Source of the DNA: Geoalkalibacter subterraneus
Lineage (GTDB): Bacteria; Desulfobacterota; Desulfuromonadia; Desulfuromonadales; Geoalkalibacteraceae
NCBI RefSeq assembly: GCF_000827125.1
Contig: NZ_CP010311.1
Span: 1,984,001 to 2,048,000, forward strand
Length of the DNA stretch: 64,000 bases
Reading direction: 5' to 3'
Positions 32,533 to 41,196 of this stretch are shown here, piece by piece (the first letter of the stretch is position 1; each line of letters begins with the position of its first letter). Under the pieces are notes generated by a model that ran no database searches, was not told where the DNA came from, and was given only the letters and a program-made list of their open reading frames with translations. Both the position numbers and the translations under genes were made by a program.

Positions 32533-34125
32533 ATGAACAGTAATCGTCCTATTATCTCTGCCAGTCAGTTTGACGCCGTCATTTTCGATATGGACGGTGT
32601 TGTCACCCAAACCGCCCATGTTCATGCCGCCGCCTGGAAAAAGATGTTCGACAGCTATCTGCAGCAGCGCTCCGAGCGCACCGGAGAGCAGTACGAGCCG
32701 TTCAGTGTCGAAGCGGACTACACCCGTTACGTCGACGGCAAGCCCCGCTATGACGGTGTGCGCGATTTCCTCAAATCGCGGGGAATTGAATTACCTGAGG
32801 GCGAATCAGGGGACGGCCCCGAAAAAGAGACCATTTGCGGCCTGGGCAATCGCAAAAACAGCTTTTTCCAGGAAGTCCTTGAAGAACAGGGGGCTCAGCG
32901 GTACGAGACCACTGTCGAGCTGATTGAGAAGCTAAAACGGGCCGGCATCAAGACGGCCATCATATCTGCTAGTAAAAACGCCCGCAAGGTTCTCAAGGCG
33001 GCCAACGCACATGACCTGTTCGATGCTCGGGTGGACGGCCTCGACGCGGAGGAAATGGGACTGCCCGGCAAACCGGCGCCGGATGTTTTTGTTGCCGCAG
33101 CCGAAAAGCTCGGCGCCGCGCCTGCACGTTCAGTGGTGGTTGAAGACTCCCAATCGGGGGTGCAGGCTGGACGGGCTGGCGGTTTCGGGCTGGTCATCGG
33201 CGTCGACCGCTCCAATCAGCGAGAGGAGCTGGCCCGCTATGCCGATGTGGTTGTCGAGGATCTGGCGGAAGTGAAAGTAGAAAAAAACAACCAGAGCTCC
33301 GAAAAAACAACCGACGATCTCCCCTGCGCCCTCGATCGTTTTAATGACGTGACCTGCCGTCTCAAAAACAGGCAGCCGGCGGTCTTCCTCGACTATGACG
33401 GGACCCTCACTCCCATCGTTGATCGCCCTGAAGATGCGGTCATCACCGAAGAGATGCGCCAGACGGTGCAGGATCTCGCCGATTATTGCACCGTCGCCAT
33501 CGTCAGCGGCCGCGACCGCCGCGACGTGGAGCAGCTCGCCGGCGTCAAGCGGATTCATTATGCCGGAAGTCACGGGTTCGACATTGCCGACCCTGAGGGC
33601 CGAACCATGGAAAACCGCCAGGGCGAAGCCTTTCTGCCGGCCCTGGATCAGGCGGAAAAAGCTCTGCATGAGCGCCTCGATTCCCTTGAAGGCGCACAGG
33701 TGGAACGCAAAAAATTCGCCATCGCCGTCCATTTCCGGCGTGTGCCTGAATCACAGCATGCCCAGGTTGAACAGGCGGTGGACGAGGTGCTGGCGCAGAG
33801 CAAAGACCTGCGCAAAACCGGCGGCAAGATGATCCACGAGCTGCGCCCCGACATCGACTGGGATAAAGGTCGTGCGCTGCGCTGGCTGCTCGAAAAGCTC
33901 AATCTGAACCGCCGCGATGTGGTGCCGATCTACATCGGCGACGACCTCACTGATGAAGACGCGCTGCGCGAGATCGAGCAACAGGGGATCGGCATCCTGG
34001 TACGGGACGAGGAAGCGCGCCCCACCCATGCCCGCTACGCCCTGGAAGATACCGCTGAAGTGCGCATCTTTCTGCGCAAGCTCCATGATTTTCTCGAAGA
34101 ACGCGAAGAAGAGGATGAAGAATAA
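32533..34125 (+). CDS. Fused beta-phosphoglucomutase / trehalose-6-phosphate phosphatase
   Basis: Two HAD-family enzymes in one 530-residue chain. The first half (to about residue 235) is a beta-phosphoglucomutase-type HAD: nucleophile motif FDMDGVV, the family insert YVDGKPRYDGVRDFL, TICGLGNRKNSFF, and motif IV VVVEDSQSGVQAG. The second half (about 265-525) is an OtsB-type phosphatase: FLDYDGTLTPIV, VSGRDRRDVEQL, and IYIGDDLTDEDALR. I chose ATG 32533 because AGGAAGGA precedes it; a GTG at 32473 overlapping atpG is possible. It overlaps the GH65 phosphorylase gene by 1 bp, pointing to one pathway interconverting glucose-6-P, beta-glucose-1-P and trehalose(-6-P). Confidence 0.88.
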   Translation: MNSNRPIISASQFDAVIFDMDGVVTQTAHVHAAAWKKMFDSYLQQRSERTGEQYEPFSVEADYTRYVDGKPRYDGVRDFLKSRGIELPEGESGDGPEKETICGLGNRKNSFFQEVLEEQGAQRYETTVELIEKLKRAGIKTAIISASKNARKVLKAANAHDLFDARVDGLDAEEMGLPGKPAPDVFVAAAEKLGAAPARSVVVEDSQSGVQAGRAGGFGLVIGVDRSNQREELARYADVVVEDLAEVKVEKNNQSSEKTTDDLPCALDRFNDVTCRLKNRQPAVFLDYDGTLTPIVDRPEDAVITEEMRQTVQDLADYCTVAIVSGRDRRDVEQLAGVKRIHYAGSHGFDIADPEGRTMENRQGEAFLPALDQAEKALHERLDSLEGAQVERKKFAIAVHFRRVPESQHAQVEQAVDEVLAQSKDLRKTGGKMIHELRPDIDWDKGRALRWLLEKLNLNRRDVVPIYIGDDLTDEDALREIEQQGIGILVRDEEARPTHARYALEDTAEVRIFLRKLHDFLEEREEEDEE

Positions 34126-36533
34126 TGAACAGCTGGTCCCTGATCTACGAAGATTTCGATCCGGAACAGGAGAAGCTGCGAGAAGCCCTCTGCACCCTGG
34201 GCAACGGGTATTTCTGCACCCGGGGGGCCGCGCCGGAGTCTCAAGACGACGGCGTGCATTACCCCGGCACCTATCTGGCGGGAGGCTACAACCGACTCAA
34301 CACCGACATTGCCGGCCGGACCATTGAAAACGAAGACCTGGTCAACCTGCCCAACTGGCTGCCGCTGTCCTTTCGTCCGGACGGCGGCGAGTGGCTGGAC
34401 CTGGACCGGGTTGAAATACTCGATTTCCGTCAACAGCTTCACCTCAGGATCGGTGTCCTGCGCCGCAAAATCCGCTTCAAAGATTCTGAGGGGCGCCTCA
34501 CCTTTCTCGATCAACGCCGCTTCGTCCACATGGGGCATCGCCACCTGGCGGCCATGGAAACGACCCTGCGGCCGGAAAACTGGTCCGGAACCCTGGAAAT
34601 CCGCAGCGCACTGGACGGTCGCGTCATCAACAACAACGTCCCCCGCTATCGCGACCTGGCCAGCCGGCATCTGGAGCCGGTCGGAACGGAGCAGATCAAC
34701 CAGGAAACGATCTATCTCAAATCACGCACCCGCCAGTCGAGGATCGAGATCGCCCTAGCCGCACGAACCCGTTACGAAGTCGGCGGCGAAGCGCAGAAAC
34801 AGGCGCGCCACCTGGAACGAACCGACGACTATATCAGCCAGCTGATCCGGCTCGACGTAAAACAGGGTCAGCAGATCCGCATTGAGAAAACGGTGAGCCT
34901 GTTCACCTCGCGCGATGAAGCGATATCCGAATGCGGACTCGATGCCTGCAAGGCCATTTCGCGCGCACCGGGATTCAATGAACTGCTTGAGGAACATACC
35001 ATGCGCTGGCAGCACCTCTGGCGTCGTTACGGCATGGATCTCGAAGAGGATGACAGCGAAAAAGGCGCCCGCAACAAGATGATCCTGCGGCTGCATATCT
35101 TCCATCTGCTGCAGACCGTCAGCATGCAGACCATCAAGCTCGATGTCGGTGTTCCGTCCCGTGGATGGCACGGCGAAGCCTATCGGGGCCATATTTTCTG
35201 GGACGAACTGTTTATCTTTCCCCTGCTTAACCTGCGCACTCCGGAGATTACGCGGACCCTGCTCAACTACCGCTACCGGCGGCTCAACGAAGCACGCGCT
35301 GCCGCGCAGGCAGCGGGATACGCCGGCGCCATGTATCCCTGGCAAAGCGGCAGCGATGGTCGCGAAGAGAGCCAGAAGGTTCATCTCAACCCGAAATCGG
35401 ACAACTGGATCCCCGATAATTCTCGCCTGCAGCGTCATGTCAACTCAGCCATCGCCTGGAATGCCTGGCAGTATTACCAGGCCACCGGAGACCTGGAATT
35501 TCTCTGCTTCTACGGCGCGGAGATGATCCTGGAGATCGCCCGCTTCTGGGCCAGCCTCGCCACCTGGAGTGAAGAGCATCAACGCTATGAAATCCTCGGC
35601 GTCATGGGGCCCGACGAATACCATGACGCGTACCCCGACAGTGACAAACCGGGACTCGACAACAACGCCTACACTAACGTTATGGCGGTGTGGGTCTTTA
35701 TCTGCGCCCTTAAAGTGCTCGACACCCTGCCCCGCGATCGGCACCGGGAATTGACCGAAGGTCTCGATCTGCAGGATGAAGAAATCAGAAAATGGGATCA
35801 TATCAGCCGCAGAATGCGTCTGGTTTTTCACGACGACGGCATTATCAGCCAGTTTGAAGGATACGACCAGCTCGAGGAATTCGACTGGCAGAGCTATCAG
35901 GAGAAATACGGCAGGGTCATGCGTCTTGATCGAATTCTCGAAGCGGAGAACGACACGCCCAATCGCTATAAATGCTCCAAGCAGGGCGATGTCCTCATGC
36001 TTTTCTATCTCTTCTCCGCCGACGAGTTGGGCGAGATCTTCGAACGACTCGGCTACCCCTTTGAATATGAGACTATTCCCAAAAATATTGACTATTACCT
36101 GCAGCGCACCTCTCATGGCTCGACCCTCAGCCAAGTCGTTCACTCCTGGGTTCTCACCCGTTCGGATCGCGCCGAAAGCTGGGATCTCTACACCATGGCC
36201 CTGCGTTCCGACATCGACGACATCCAGGGGGGCACCACCCCAGAAGGCATTCACCTTGGCGCCATGGCCGGCACCGTGGACCTGATCCAGCGGGCCTATA
36301 CCGGCATCGAGACACGCGGAGAAGTGCTGCGGCTCAACCCCTGTCTGCCGAAGGAGATCAAAAGCCTGTGCCTGAGATTGCGCTACCGGGGCCAATCCCT
36401 CGATTTGTCGATCACTCCGAAGAAAATGACTCTGCAATGTCATGAGTGCCGTGTCGAGCCGATCAAGGTTGCTTACTGCGAGGATGAACGGCGACTCTGC
36501 GGTGGAGAAAAAGTTGAATTTGATCTGAAATGA
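34125..36533 (+). CDS. Glycoside hydrolase family 65 disaccharide phosphorylase
   Basis: An 802-residue GH65 enzyme of the inverting maltose/trehalose/kojibiose/trehalose-6-P phosphorylase family, using phosphate to split (or beta-glucose-1-P to build) an alpha-disaccharide. The N-terminal beta-sandwich (LGNGYFCTRGAAPES) is followed by the (alpha/alpha)6 barrel with YRGHIFWDELFIFPLL near residue 350 and the general acid Glu498 in VMGPDEYHD. The C-terminal part has HGSTLSQVVHSW and the short jelly roll. Substrate cannot be fixed from sequence. Coupling to a trehalose phosphatase favours trehalose or trehalose-6-P. Start ATG overlaps the preceding TAA. Confidence 0.9.
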   Translation: MNSWSLIYEDFDPEQEKLREALCTLGNGYFCTRGAAPESQDDGVHYPGTYLAGGYNRLNTDIAGRTIENEDLVNLPNWLPLSFRPDGGEWLDLDRVEILDFRQQLHLRIGVLRRKIRFKDSEGRLTFLDQRRFVHMGHRHLAAMETTLRPENWSGTLEIRSALDGRVINNNVPRYRDLASRHLEPVGTEQINQETIYLKSRTRQSRIEIALAARTRYEVGGEAQKQARHLERTDDYISQLIRLDVKQGQQIRIEKTVSLFTSRDEAISECGLDACKAISRAPGFNELLEEHTMRWQHLWRRYGMDLEEDDSEKGARNKMILRLHIFHLLQTVSMQTIKLDVGVPSRGWHGEAYRGHIFWDELFIFPLLNLRTPEITRTLLNYRYRRLNEARAAAQAAGYAGAMYPWQSGSDGREESQKVHLNPKSDNWIPDNSRLQRHVNSAIAWNAWQYYQATGDLEFLCFYGAEMILEIARFWASLATWSEEHQRYEILGVMGPDEYHDAYPDSDKPGLDNNAYTNVMAVWVFICALKVLDTLPRDRHRELTEGLDLQDEEIRKWDHISRRMRLVFHDDGIISQFEGYDQLEEFDWQSYQEKYGRVMRLDRILEAENDTPNRYKCSKQGDVLMLFYLFSADELGEIFERLGYPFEYETIPKNIDYYLQRTSHGSTLSQVVHSWVLTRSDRAESWDLYTMALRSDIDDIQGGTTPEGIHLGAMAGTVDLIQRAYTGIETRGEVLRLNPCLPKEIKSLCLRLRYRGQSLDLSITPKKMTLQCHECRVEPIKVAYCEDERRLCGGEKVEFDLK

Positions 36534-36560
36534 GCGTCAAGGACCAAGGCAGACGTTTGT

Positions 36561-36746
36561 GTGCAAACCGAGCAGGGACGCGACGTTTTTGTCCATAACC
36601 CGAAAACAAAAGAAGACGGCCGCGCCCTCTCCTGCTCGGGGGAAGGGATCGAAGTTGAAACTCCCACTGGAGAAAAACGCGTCTGGAACTATCATGAAGT
36701 CGAGGAAGTCACTCGTTCGAACGCTGAATGGCCTCGGCGCGACTGA
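36561..36746 (+). CDS. Putative small protein, C-terminal overlap with pncA
   Basis: A 61-residue frame starting at GTG, 27 bp after the GH65 stop. It has a protein-like composition, with a VETPTGEKRVWNYHEVEEV segment that looks like alternating beta-strands. Its last 54 bp overlap the 3' end of the convergent pncA gene. The ribosome site is poor (AAGG 13 nt upstream), and I do not recognise a family. It could be a real small protein cotranscribed with GH65, or chance. Confidence 0.4.
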   Translation: MQTEQGRDVFVHNPKTKEDGRALSCSGEGIEVETPTGEKRVWNYHEVEEVTRSNAEWPRRD

Positions 36747-37309
36747 ATAACAACGGCCCCAGCCTGCCTCATTTTTTCCAGCGACTCCTGCCCGCCTTCA
36801 GCCGTTACCGGCCGCGTTGCCGCCTGAAGCAGGTGCATTTCAAAGCCTTCCCGTCGGCCATCGAGCACGGTGGCCCGGACACAGACGTCCTGCGCCAATC
36901 CACCGACGAAGATGCGCTTTATATTCTGTTTATGCAGCCACTCAGCCAGGCCGGTCTTGTCGAATGCGGAATTCTGATCCTGATCAAAGCGCGTCCCCTT
37001 GGTGACAACCACGGCCTCGTCAGGCACCACGAGATCCGGATGAAAACGTGCGCCCTCGGTGTCCTGTACACAATGCGGCGGCCAGGGCCCGCCGTTTTCC
37101 TCAAAGCTGATATGATTTTTCGGGTGCCAGTCCCGTGAAAAATAAAGCCCGATTCCGGCATCTCGCGCCGTACGGATCCAATCATTGAGCACCGGCACGA
37201 CCTCATCGCCCCCTTCAATGGGCAAAGCCCCACCAGGACAGAAATCATTCTGAACATCCACCACCAGCAAAAGATCACCAGGTTCAAACTTCACAGACCC
37301 AATATCCAT
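36692..37309 (-). CDS. pncA: Nicotinamidase (isochorismatase-like hydrolase)
   Basis: Hydrolyses nicotinamide to nicotinate for NAD salvage. The 205-residue protein has the isochorismatase-fold triad: Asp18 (VVDVQNDF), Lys104 (VTKGT) and Cys143 (GLAQDVCVRAT). The metal-binding SRDWHPKNH stretch (59-66) and GPWPPHC are typical of PncA. It is convergent with, and overlaps, a putative small frame at 36561-36746. No partner gene adjoins it on its own strand. Confidence 0.93.
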   Translation of the reverse strand: MDIGSVKFEPGDLLLVVDVQNDFCPGGALPIEGGDEVVPVLNDWIRTARDAGIGLYFSRDWHPKNHISFEENGGPWPPHCVQDTEGARFHPDLVVPDEAVVVTKGTRFDQDQNSAFDKTGLAEWLHKQNIKRIFVGGLAQDVCVRATVLDGRREGFEMHLLQAATRPVTAEGGQESLEKMRQAGAVVIQSRRGHSAFERVTSSTS

Positions 37310-37310
37310 A

Positions 37311-37440
37311 CCACCTCCTCACTCCTCACTCCTCACTCCTCACTCCTCACTCCTCACTCCTCACTCCTCTCGCCTCACGCCTCACGCCCCAAGCCCCAAG
37401 CCCCAAGCCCCAAGCCCCAAGCCTTCACACCTCACGCCTT
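37311..37440. repeat. Heptamer tandem repeats between pncA and polX
   Basis: A block of about eight CACTCCT-type units passes through CTCACGC variants into about five CCCCAAG-type units. Both have a 7-bp period. It is not a CRISPR (no spacers). Shorter tracts of the same kind occur at about 46670-46695. The rest of this 211-bp gap holds only the polX ribosome site. Confidence 0.9.
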
Positions 37441-37520
37441 TCTCGTCCCTCGTCCCGCATTTGCATTCCCATCCAAATACAGTAAATTTCCAGTAGACTT
37501 GAAAGGAGCTTATCTCGCAG

Positions 37521-39251
37521 ATGCCCATTCAGAATACCGACATTTCACGCATTTTCAACCACATCGCCGACCTGCTCGAAATCAGCGGAGCCAATGCCTT
37601 TCGCGTCCGCGCCTATCGCAATGCGGCACGGACGGTGGAGGATCAGTCGCGGAGCATCGTCAAGATGCTCGAAGACGGGGAGGATCTCGCTGAGCTTCCT
37701 GATATCGGGAAGGATCTGGCCGAGAAAATTGCAGAGATTGCCGAAACCGGAACATTGGAAATGCTGGACGAACTGGAACAGAAGGTTCCCGGGGAGCTGT
37801 CCAAGTTGCTTGAAATCCAACAGCTCGGCCCGAAACGGGTGGCGACGCTTTATCATGAACTGGGCATCGAGAGCCTTGAGGATCTTAAAAAAGCTGCAGA
37901 AGATGAAAAAATTCGAGAACTGGAAGGATTCGGTAAGAAAACCGAACAGAAAATCCTCAAAGAACTGAAACGAGTTCAGGATTCCGCTAAACGCACAAAA
38001 CTGGCGGACGCCGAACAAATCGTCATTCCCCTGTGCGAATACCTCCAAAAAATCGATGGGGTCAAGCAGGTCACCATCGCCGGCAGCTATCGCCGACGGC
38101 GCGAAACCGTGGGGGACCTCGACATCCTCGTGACCTGCAAAAAGGACAGCACGGTCATGGAGCGCTTCACCGGCTACGAAGATGTGACCGAGGTGATCGC
38201 CCAGGGCAAAACCAAATCCTCGATTCGACTGCGCAGCGGGCTTCAAGTTGATCTGCGGGTAGTGCCCGAAGTCAGCTACGGTGCTGCTCTCTACTATTTC
38301 ACCGGGTCAAAAGCGCACAACGTTGCGGTACGCAAGATCGCTGTCAAAAAGAATCTCAAGATGAATGAATACGGTGTCTTCAAGGGCAAAGAAGACGATG
38401 AAGAACGCGTTGCAGGTTCCGATGAGGAGGAGGTCTTCGCCAGTGTGGGGCTGGCCTTTATCCCGCCGGAGCTGCGGGAAAACCGGGGCGAGATCGAGGC
38501 GGCGCAGGAAGGCTGCCTGCCTGTGTTGATCGATCGCTCCGATATCCGTGGCGAGCTGCACGCTCACACCCACGCGACTGACGGTCGTGCCTCACTTCAG
38601 GAGATGGTTGAAGCCGCACGCTCCCTCGGCTACAGCTATCTGGCCATCACCGAGCACAGCCAGGCGGTGACGGTGGCCAAAGGCCTGAACCGCAAGCGGC
38701 TGGAGAAGCAGATCGAAGAGATCGAGAAACTCACTAATGAGTACGGCGGCTTTCGTATCCTCAAAGGGATCGAAGTCGATATTCTCAAAGATGGTTCCCT
38801 CGACCTGCCTGACGAAGTTCTAGCCAAGCTCGATTTCACCATCTGCTCGGTTCACTCCCATTTCAATCTCTCGGCAGACAAACAGACCGAGCGCATTCTG
38901 CGGGCGATGGACAACCCTTATTTCAACATCCTGGGGCATCCCAGCGGCCGGCTCATCAATGAACGTGAGGCCTATCCGCTCAATATGGAAAAGATCATGA
39001 AAGGGGCGAAAGAGCGCGGCGTCATCCTCGAACTCAACGCCCACCCCGACCGACTGGACCTCAACGACCACCACTGCCGCATGGCCAAGGAGATGGGGAT
39101 TAAAATCGCCATCAACACCGACGCCCACTCCACCGACGGCCTCAACAACATGAAATACGGGATCTATCAGGCCCGACGCGGCTGGTTAAGCAAAGACGAT
39201 GTCATCAACACGCGGCGGGTGGCTGAGCTGCTGAAATTTTTCAAACGGTGA
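37521..39251 (+). CDS. polX: DNA polymerase/3'-5' exonuclease PolX
   Basis: A family X repair polymerase with a C-terminal PHP nuclease domain. In the 576-residue protein helix-hairpin-helix segments (ISGANAFRVRAYRNAAR; LPDIGKDLAEKI; IQQLGPKRVATLY) occupy residues ~20-150. The polymerase palm has AGSYRRRRETVGDLDILV with metal ligands Asp199 and Asp201. The PHP domain begins near residue 345 with RGELHAHTHATDG and continues to NTDAHSTDGLNNMKYG. AAGGAG precedes the ATG. It is the family's usual length and belongs to base-excision or gap repair. Confidence 0.95.
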   Translation: MPIQNTDISRIFNHIADLLEISGANAFRVRAYRNAARTVEDQSRSIVKMLEDGEDLAELPDIGKDLAEKIAEIAETGTLEMLDELEQKVPGELSKLLEIQQLGPKRVATLYHELGIESLEDLKKAAEDEKIRELEGFGKKTEQKILKELKRVQDSAKRTKLADAEQIVIPLCEYLQKIDGVKQVTIAGSYRRRRETVGDLDILVTCKKDSTVMERFTGYEDVTEVIAQGKTKSSIRLRSGLQVDLRVVPEVSYGAALYYFTGSKAHNVAVRKIAVKKNLKMNEYGVFKGKEDDEERVAGSDEEEVFASVGLAFIPPELRENRGEIEAAQEGCLPVLIDRSDIRGELHAHTHATDGRASLQEMVEAARSLGYSYLAITEHSQAVTVAKGLNRKRLEKQIEEIEKLTNEYGGFRILKGIEVDILKDGSLDLPDEVLAKLDFTICSVHSHFNLSADKQTERILRAMDNPYFNILGHPSGRLINEREAYPLNMEKIMKGAKERGVILELNAHPDRLDLNDHHCRMAKEMGIKIAINTDAHSTDGLNNMKYGIYQARRGWLSKDDVINTRRVAELLKFFKR

Positions 39252-39255
39252 GGAT

Positions 39256-39464
39256 GCCGCTAAGACTCTAAGACTCGAAGGAAAGCAAAATCTTTAACGG
39301 AGAGACGCAATGGTGATGAGACGGAGAGGCGCAGAGGAAAAACTATAATTTTTGTTTTTAACCAAAACCAATCTTTCAGGTTTTTTCAGTCTTCTTCTCT
39401 CCGCCTCTGCCCCTCTGCGCCTTTGCGTTAAGAGCCTTTCTTGGTGTCTTAGAGTCTTAGTGGC
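39256..39464. repeat. Long imperfect inverted repeat between polX and draG
   Basis: Outer arms 39256-39274 and 39446-39464 match at 18 of 19 positions. Inner purine/pyrimidine-rich segments (GGAGAGGCGCAGAGG against CCTCTGCGCC) extend the pairing imperfectly. It fills the 205-bp gap between two convergent genes and belongs to the 'cgcagaggcgcagag' class of intergenic repeats common in this bacterial group. A related element is at 59416-59505. Confidence 0.8.
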
Positions 39465-40236
39465 TTAAACCCATGAAACGCCGCGTTATCTCCGCAAGGG
39501 GCGGGTCGAGGATATTCAAGACGTTTTCGGCGATTTCTTCCGGCACGCCTCCATAAAAAGCCTCTGCAATTCCACCGGTGATACAAGCGATGGTATCGCT
39601 GTCGCCGCCCAGTGAGACGGCGTTGCGAATGGCGTCCTCGAAATCGTTGGATTCGAGAAAAGCGATGATCGCTTCGGGCACCGAACCCTGACAGGTCACA
39701 TCGAAGGAGTAGCCGGGGCGGATGTCGTCCAGGTTGCGCTGCAGGTCATAATTGAAGGTCTGTTGAATATAATCCTTGATTTCCTTTTTGCCGCAACCGC
39801 GGCGGGCCATGAAAATACTGGCGGCGGTTGCCTGCGCTCCCTTGATCCCTTCGGGGTGATTGTGAGTCGGTGCCGCGCTTTTCCGGGCCTCGTCCAGAAC
39901 ACGTCCCAGGTCATCGAAAAACCAGCCCACCGGACTGACGCGCATGGCGGAGCCGTTTCCGAAGCTGTTGTAGGGCCCCATCTGTGGTGAGCGCGCCCAT
40001 TGATGAAAGCGCCCGCCGTAACCGGCGTCGGGATAGCGGCGATAGTATCTCCGCAGGACAGCGGCATAATCCTCGCCGCTCATGAGACTGTCGGCCACCG
40101 CCACGGTCAGCACGCTGTCGTCGGTAAAGGTGCATTGCGGGACAAGCAGTTCGAATTGTTTGCTCTTGTGGTTGTTGAATTCGAAACGAGATCCGATGAT
40201 GTCCCCGGCCAGTGCTCCAAGCATAGTCATCCTCAC
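39457..40236 (-). CDS. ADP-ribosylglycohydrolase family protein
   Basis: A 259-residue enzyme of the DraG/ARH family, which removes ADP-ribose from proteins or nucleic acids using two Mg ions. Metal-site motifs are visible: GALAGDIIGSRFEF and FTDDSVLTVAVADSL near the N-terminus, AAPTHNHPEGIKGAQA in the middle, and AVSLGGDSDTIACITGGIAEAFYG near the C-terminus. It is not next to a draT or nif gene, so a nitrogenase role is unsupported; neighbours are repair genes (polX, a SMUG1-type glycosylase). Confidence 0.88.
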   Translation of the reverse strand: MRMTMLGALAGDIIGSRFEFNNHKSKQFELLVPQCTFTDDSVLTVAVADSLMSGEDYAAVLRRYYRRYPDAGYGGRFHQWARSPQMGPYNSFGNGSAMRVSPVGWFFDDLGRVLDEARKSAAPTHNHPEGIKGAQATAASIFMARRGCGKKEIKDYIQQTFNYDLQRNLDDIRPGYSFDVTCQGSVPEAIIAFLESNDFEDAIRNAVSLGGDSDTIACITGGIAEAFYGGVPEEIAENVLNILDPPLAEITRRFMGLSH

Positions 40237-40267
40237 CTGTTCAGGGTTCTCGATTTAACCTGATCAC

Positions 40268-41194
40268 TCAAGCGAACAGCTCCCCCTGCCCCTTTTTCCC
40301 GCGGAAGCTTCCGAAGAGCAGCGGGCTTTCGGGGTCGTGAACCGCAGCACCCAAAACCCTGTCCGTCGCAGCATAGCAATAAAGACAGCCATGGCGACAG
40401 GTGCCGTACATCCCGAGGTCGACGCTACGCATGCAGCAGCAGGCCGGGCGTTGGCCCGGATCCTTGCGCGGGTCGAGTCGCAAATTGAACAGTTTTTCAA
40501 ACAACTGAGGATCGAGGCAACGCCCCGGTGCGATTCCCCAGGGCGCGAGGTCGAATCGCTCGGCGCAGGAGAAGACTTTCAAACCATGCTTCTCGGCGAT
40601 TTCAGACAAGCCTGCCGCCGTATCGGAGACCACGTTTGGGATCTTGCCATGGCAAGCCAGTGCGTCGAGGTCATCGATCCCGGAAATATTCCGTAGACGC
40701 GCCGTCACCTGCGCATAGCGCTGCAGAAAACTGATCCGCACCGACTGCACTGCGCCTGCCAATTCAGCGGCGAGCCGTTCGAACCGGCCAAGCGTCTGTT
40801 CAACGCTGAAATCACGCCCCAGAACGATGGGATCAAAACGCCAGATGAGCTTTTCCGGCCCCAGGCGCTTCGCAAGCTGCCGTACTGCACTGCAAACCAC
40901 ATCCGATGCCGGAACATGGGGTTCAAGAAATTCGGGGAGAGCGGTGATCGTGGTGTGAAACAGCATGCGGAACCGTCGCTGAATCAGTTCATCCAGGTGC
41001 GGCAGCAGCGGCCGAGGATCTTTACTCCAGAAAACCAGGCAGGCGACCTTGTCGGGCTGCAGGATCACGGTCGAGATCTGACGTGGATTGAAGGGGTTGC
41101 GACTACAGGCATAACCGGCGCGGATCCGGTTGATCAGCCACTGGCTGTAAAAAGCCGGGATATCAGTGCGGCGGCTGACGGAGACGACCCGCAT
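40268..41194 (-). CDS. DUF1848 family protein
   Basis: A 308-residue member of DUF1848: VVSVSRRTDIPAFYSQWL at the N-terminus, FWSKDPRPLLPHLDEL, a TIM-barrel-like middle with LIWRFDPIVLG, and a cysteine-rich C-terminus (ACCCMRSVDLGMYGTCRHGCLYCYA) that resembles an iron-sulfur or radical-SAM-type site at the unusual end of the chain. The biochemical role is unknown. It begins 3 bp after the SMUG1-type glycosylase gene ends, suggesting cotranscription with a DNA-repair enzyme. Confidence 0.85.
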   Translation of the reverse strand: MRVVSVSRRTDIPAFYSQWLINRIRAGYACSRNPFNPRQISTVILQPDKVACLVFWSKDPRPLLPHLDELIQRRFRMLFHTTITALPEFLEPHVPASDVVCSAVRQLAKRLGPEKLIWRFDPIVLGRDFSVEQTLGRFERLAAELAGAVQSVRISFLQRYAQVTARLRNISGIDDLDALACHGKIPNVVSDTAAGLSEIAEKHGLKVFSCAERFDLAPWGIAPGRCLDPQLFEKLFNLRLDPRKDPGQRPACCCMRSVDLGMYGTCRHGCLYCYAATDRVLGAAVHDPESPLLFGSFRGKKGQGELFA

Positions 41195-41196
41195 GC

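Noticed and set aside
37311-37440. CRISPR array
   Set aside because: Repeats are 7-bp and contiguous, with no unique spacers and no cas genes.
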